The notes under the pieces: generated by a model
Seen by the model: the letters and a program-made list of their open reading frames with translations, nothing else
What the model was told of the DNA's origin: nothing
Databases searched by the model: none
Assembly: GCA_937891875.1 (NCBI GenBank)
Contig: CALATR010000159.1
Span: 1-8,091, forward strand
Source of the DNA: an uncultured Pseudomonadota bacterium
GTDB taxonomy: Bacteria; Myxococcota_A; UBA796; GCA-2862545
Direction of reading: 5' to 3'
DNA: 8,091 bases
Shown here: in pieces, positions 7,181-8,091 of the stretch
Position numbering within the stretch: the first letter of the stretch is position 1
How the letters are laid out: each line of letters opens with the position of its first letter
Position numbers and translations under genes: made by a program

Positions 7181-7202
7181 TCGGTTTCGGGAAAAAACCG
7201 GT
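7180..7202. promoter_or_regulatory. Imperfect inverted repeat, candidate operator
   Basis: Plus-strand arms ATCGGTTT (7180-7187) and AAACCGGT (7195-7202) pair at 7 of 8 positions across a 7-bp spacer. The repeat lies in the 69-bp gap between the Uma2 stop and the ROK start, just upstream of (and touching) the candidate promoter. An autoregulatory site for the ROK protein is the natural guess. It lacks a following T-run on either strand, so it is not a convincing intrinsic terminator. Confidence 0.35.
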
Positions 7203-7214
7203 CGAAGGCGGCGC

Positions 7215-7787
7215 TCAGTCGGCGGGAACGTCGTCCAGGTCGGCGTAGATCTCGTCGAAGGTCAGCTGGAGATCGGGCAGGGCCGTGAGGGTGACGGTGC
7301 CTTCGGAGAGGTCGCGGCGCAGCCAGCCCTCTTCCGTCCGGGCCATGTGCACGACGTGGGGCTTGGCCGGGTCGATGAACAGCACGTCGCGCAGGGTCGG
7401 GATCAGGCGGTAGTCGTCGAACTTGCCGCCGAGGTCGTAGTTGCGGGTCGACGGCGAGAGCACCTCGACCAGGATCGCCGGGTTGACGATGCTGTGGGAG
7501 TCCTGCTCCGGGCGCTCGAAGCGACCGCAGACCACGCTGACGTCTGCGTAGTAGTAGTTGCCGGTCGCGGCGATGTAGATGCGCTGGTCGGAGGAGGTGG
7601 GGCGGCAGGGGCGACCGCGGAGGGTGAAGGTGAACGCGGCAAGAACGTTGGCGCCGACCGCCTGGTGGCGCAGCCGACCGCCGGTCATCGCCCAGGCCTG
7701 ACCTTGGACCCACTCGTACTTGATGGTCGAGGTCTTCGTGTGCTCGAGGTACTCCTCGACGGTCATCGCGAGCTTCTCGGCTTCCAT
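7215..7787 (-). CDS. Uma2-family (DUF820) putative endonuclease
   Basis: A 190-residue protein of the Uma2 family, which adopts the PD-(D/E)XK nuclease fold; the cellular role of the family is largely unknown. The N-terminus MTVEEYLEH (8-16) and the YEWVQGQAWAMTGG segment (24-37) are family-typical. The core motif order is seen: YYYADVSVV with Asp82, NPAILVEVLSPSTRNYD with Glu108, and GGKFDDYR with Lys122, then a strand VLFIDP. These are the expected active-site residues. The start at 7787 is chosen because GGAGG lies 5 bases upstream and the 190-residue length is normal for the family; the frame upstream is Pro/Arg-rich non-coding-like sequence. It lies on the same strand as the glycan operon but 69 bp away, with an unrelated role expected. 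Uma2 genes usually occur as scattered multi-copy orphans. Confidence 0.9.
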   Translation of the reverse strand: MEAEKLAMTVEEYLEHTKTSTIKYEWVQGQAWAMTGGRLRHQAVGANVLAAFTFTLRGRPCRPTSSDQRIYIAATGNYYYADVSVVCGRFERPEQDSHSIVNPAILVEVLSPSTRNYDLGGKFDDYRLIPTLRDVLFIDPAKPHVVHMARTEEGWLRRDLSEGTVTLTALPDLQLTFDEIYADLDDVPAD

Positions 7788-7792
7788 CACTG

Positions 7793-7797
7793 CCTCC
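7793..7797 (-). promoter_or_regulatory. Ribosome binding site deciding the Uma2 start
   Basis: GGAGG on the minus strand, 5 bases before the ATG at 7787. It favours this start over an in-frame ATG 18 bases upstream, which would place the site inside the coding region. Confidence 0.65.
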
Positions 7798-7890
7798 GGC
7801 CCCATCCTAACCCGCAGCCACCCTTGCCCTCCCCTCGCACCTCGTGTGAGCCTCCGGCGAGCCTGCTGCGAGGTCGTCGATGCAGGACCG

Positions 7891-7905
7891 CGCACCCCGG
7901 GTGCG
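7891..7905. promoter_or_regulatory. 15-bp near-perfect palindrome, candidate operator
   Basis: CGCACCC and GGGTGCG form 7-bp perfect arms around a single central C. It abuts a -10-like TATGGT and lies 21 bp before the ATG at 7927. Its position suits a repressor site for the plus-strand gene. Chance occurrence in GC-rich DNA cannot be excluded. Confidence 0.35.
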
Positions 7906-7926
7906 TATGGTGAGCTGGGAGGTCCC

Positions 7927-8091
7927 ATGACCGACGACGTGAGCCCCGACGAGACCAGCGACAGCACGCCGAAGCGATCCGGTGGATCGGGCGCGGGACG
8001 CCTGCTGTCTGCGACCGGGCTCGGCTGCATCGCCACGCCCAGCGTCCTGCTGCTGGCGGTGATCGCCCTGCTGGTGTGGTGGCGGATCGAG
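7927..8091 (+). CDS. Probable single-pass membrane protein, N-terminal fragment
   Basis: An ATG at 7927 with GGGAGG four bases upstream (7917-7922) opens a frame that runs to the window end (55 codons seen). Residues 1-24 are hydrophilic, rich in Asp, Ser, Thr and Gly. Residues about 33-52 form a transmembrane helix containing ATPSVLLLAVIALLVWW, followed by Arg. The lack of a positively charged extreme N-terminus and the distance to the helix suggest a signal anchor rather than a cleaved signal peptide. The remainder lies outside the window, so no function can be assigned. It is transcribed divergently from the Uma2 gene. Confidence 0.7.
   Translation, partial: MTDDVSPDETSDSTPKRSGGSGAGRLLSATGLGCIATPSVLLLAVIALLVWWRIE

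Larger units (their letters stand above)
7788..7926. other. Divergent intergenic region
   Basis: This 139-bp region separates the minus-strand Uma2 gene from the plus-strand membrane-protein gene. It must hold promoters for both directions. Besides the two ribosome sites and the palindrome at 7891-7905, only a TATGGT hexamer (7906-7911, plus) resembles a -10 element, without a recognisable -35. Confidence 0.5.

Noticed and set aside
7182..7200. Hairpin after the Uma2 gene as a rho-independent terminator
   Set aside because: Arms are only 6 bp and no T-tract follows on the minus strand. An operator role fits better, though neither is shown.

Overview
The window (about 8.1 kb, strongly GC-rich) looks like the chromosome of a Gram-negative, glycan-processing bacterium, most likely a myxobacterium or relative (Myxococcota). 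The basis is threefold. There is an outer-membrane beta-barrel protein and three lipobox lipoproteins. Two of the lipoproteins have Asp/Thr linkers just after the lipidated Cys, a style I associate with Myxococcota. There is also an Uma2-type gene, common in Myxococcota, Cyanobacteria and Planctomycetes. The taxonomic call is an inference from style, not from a marker gene.

From about 7145 down to 1, everything lies on the minus strand and reads as one compact operon. In transcription order it holds: (1) a ROK-family repressor/sugar sensor (7145-5832); (2) a three-domain carbohydrate-binding lipoprotein (5821-4292); (3) a 1034-residue protein fusing a clan GH-A glycosidase TIM barrel to a C-terminal outer-membrane beta-barrel (4289-1185); (4) a 185-residue lipoprotein of unknown function (1188-631); (5) a lipoprotein with a beta-sandwich glycan-binding-like domain (628-1), cut by the window edge. 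Junctions are 10 bp, 2 bp, a 4-bp ATGA overlap, and 2 bp, so co-transcription and translational coupling are very likely.

The genes suggest a self-contained glycan-handling module. Lipoproteins capture a polysaccharide at the outer membrane, the glycosidase-barrel fusion cleaves it and probably also moves it across the membrane, and the ROK protein senses a released sugar. The substrate is not shown directly. The second domain of the first lipoprotein resembles a beta-sandwich often attached to marine laminarinases, and the TIM barrel is reminiscent of GH2/GH72 enzymes, so a beta-glucan is the leading guess. No SusC/SusD pair, TonB-dependent receptor or inner-membrane transporter is visible.

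Upstream of the ROK gene is a 69-bp gap with an imperfect inverted repeat (candidate operator), then an Uma2-family (PD-(D/E)XK fold) gene on the same strand (7787-7215). A 139-bp divergent intergenic region follows, containing a 15-bp near-perfect palindrome. The window ends with the start of a plus-strand gene for a probable single-pass membrane protein (7927 onward). I see no tRNA, rRNA, CRISPR array or insertion sequence.
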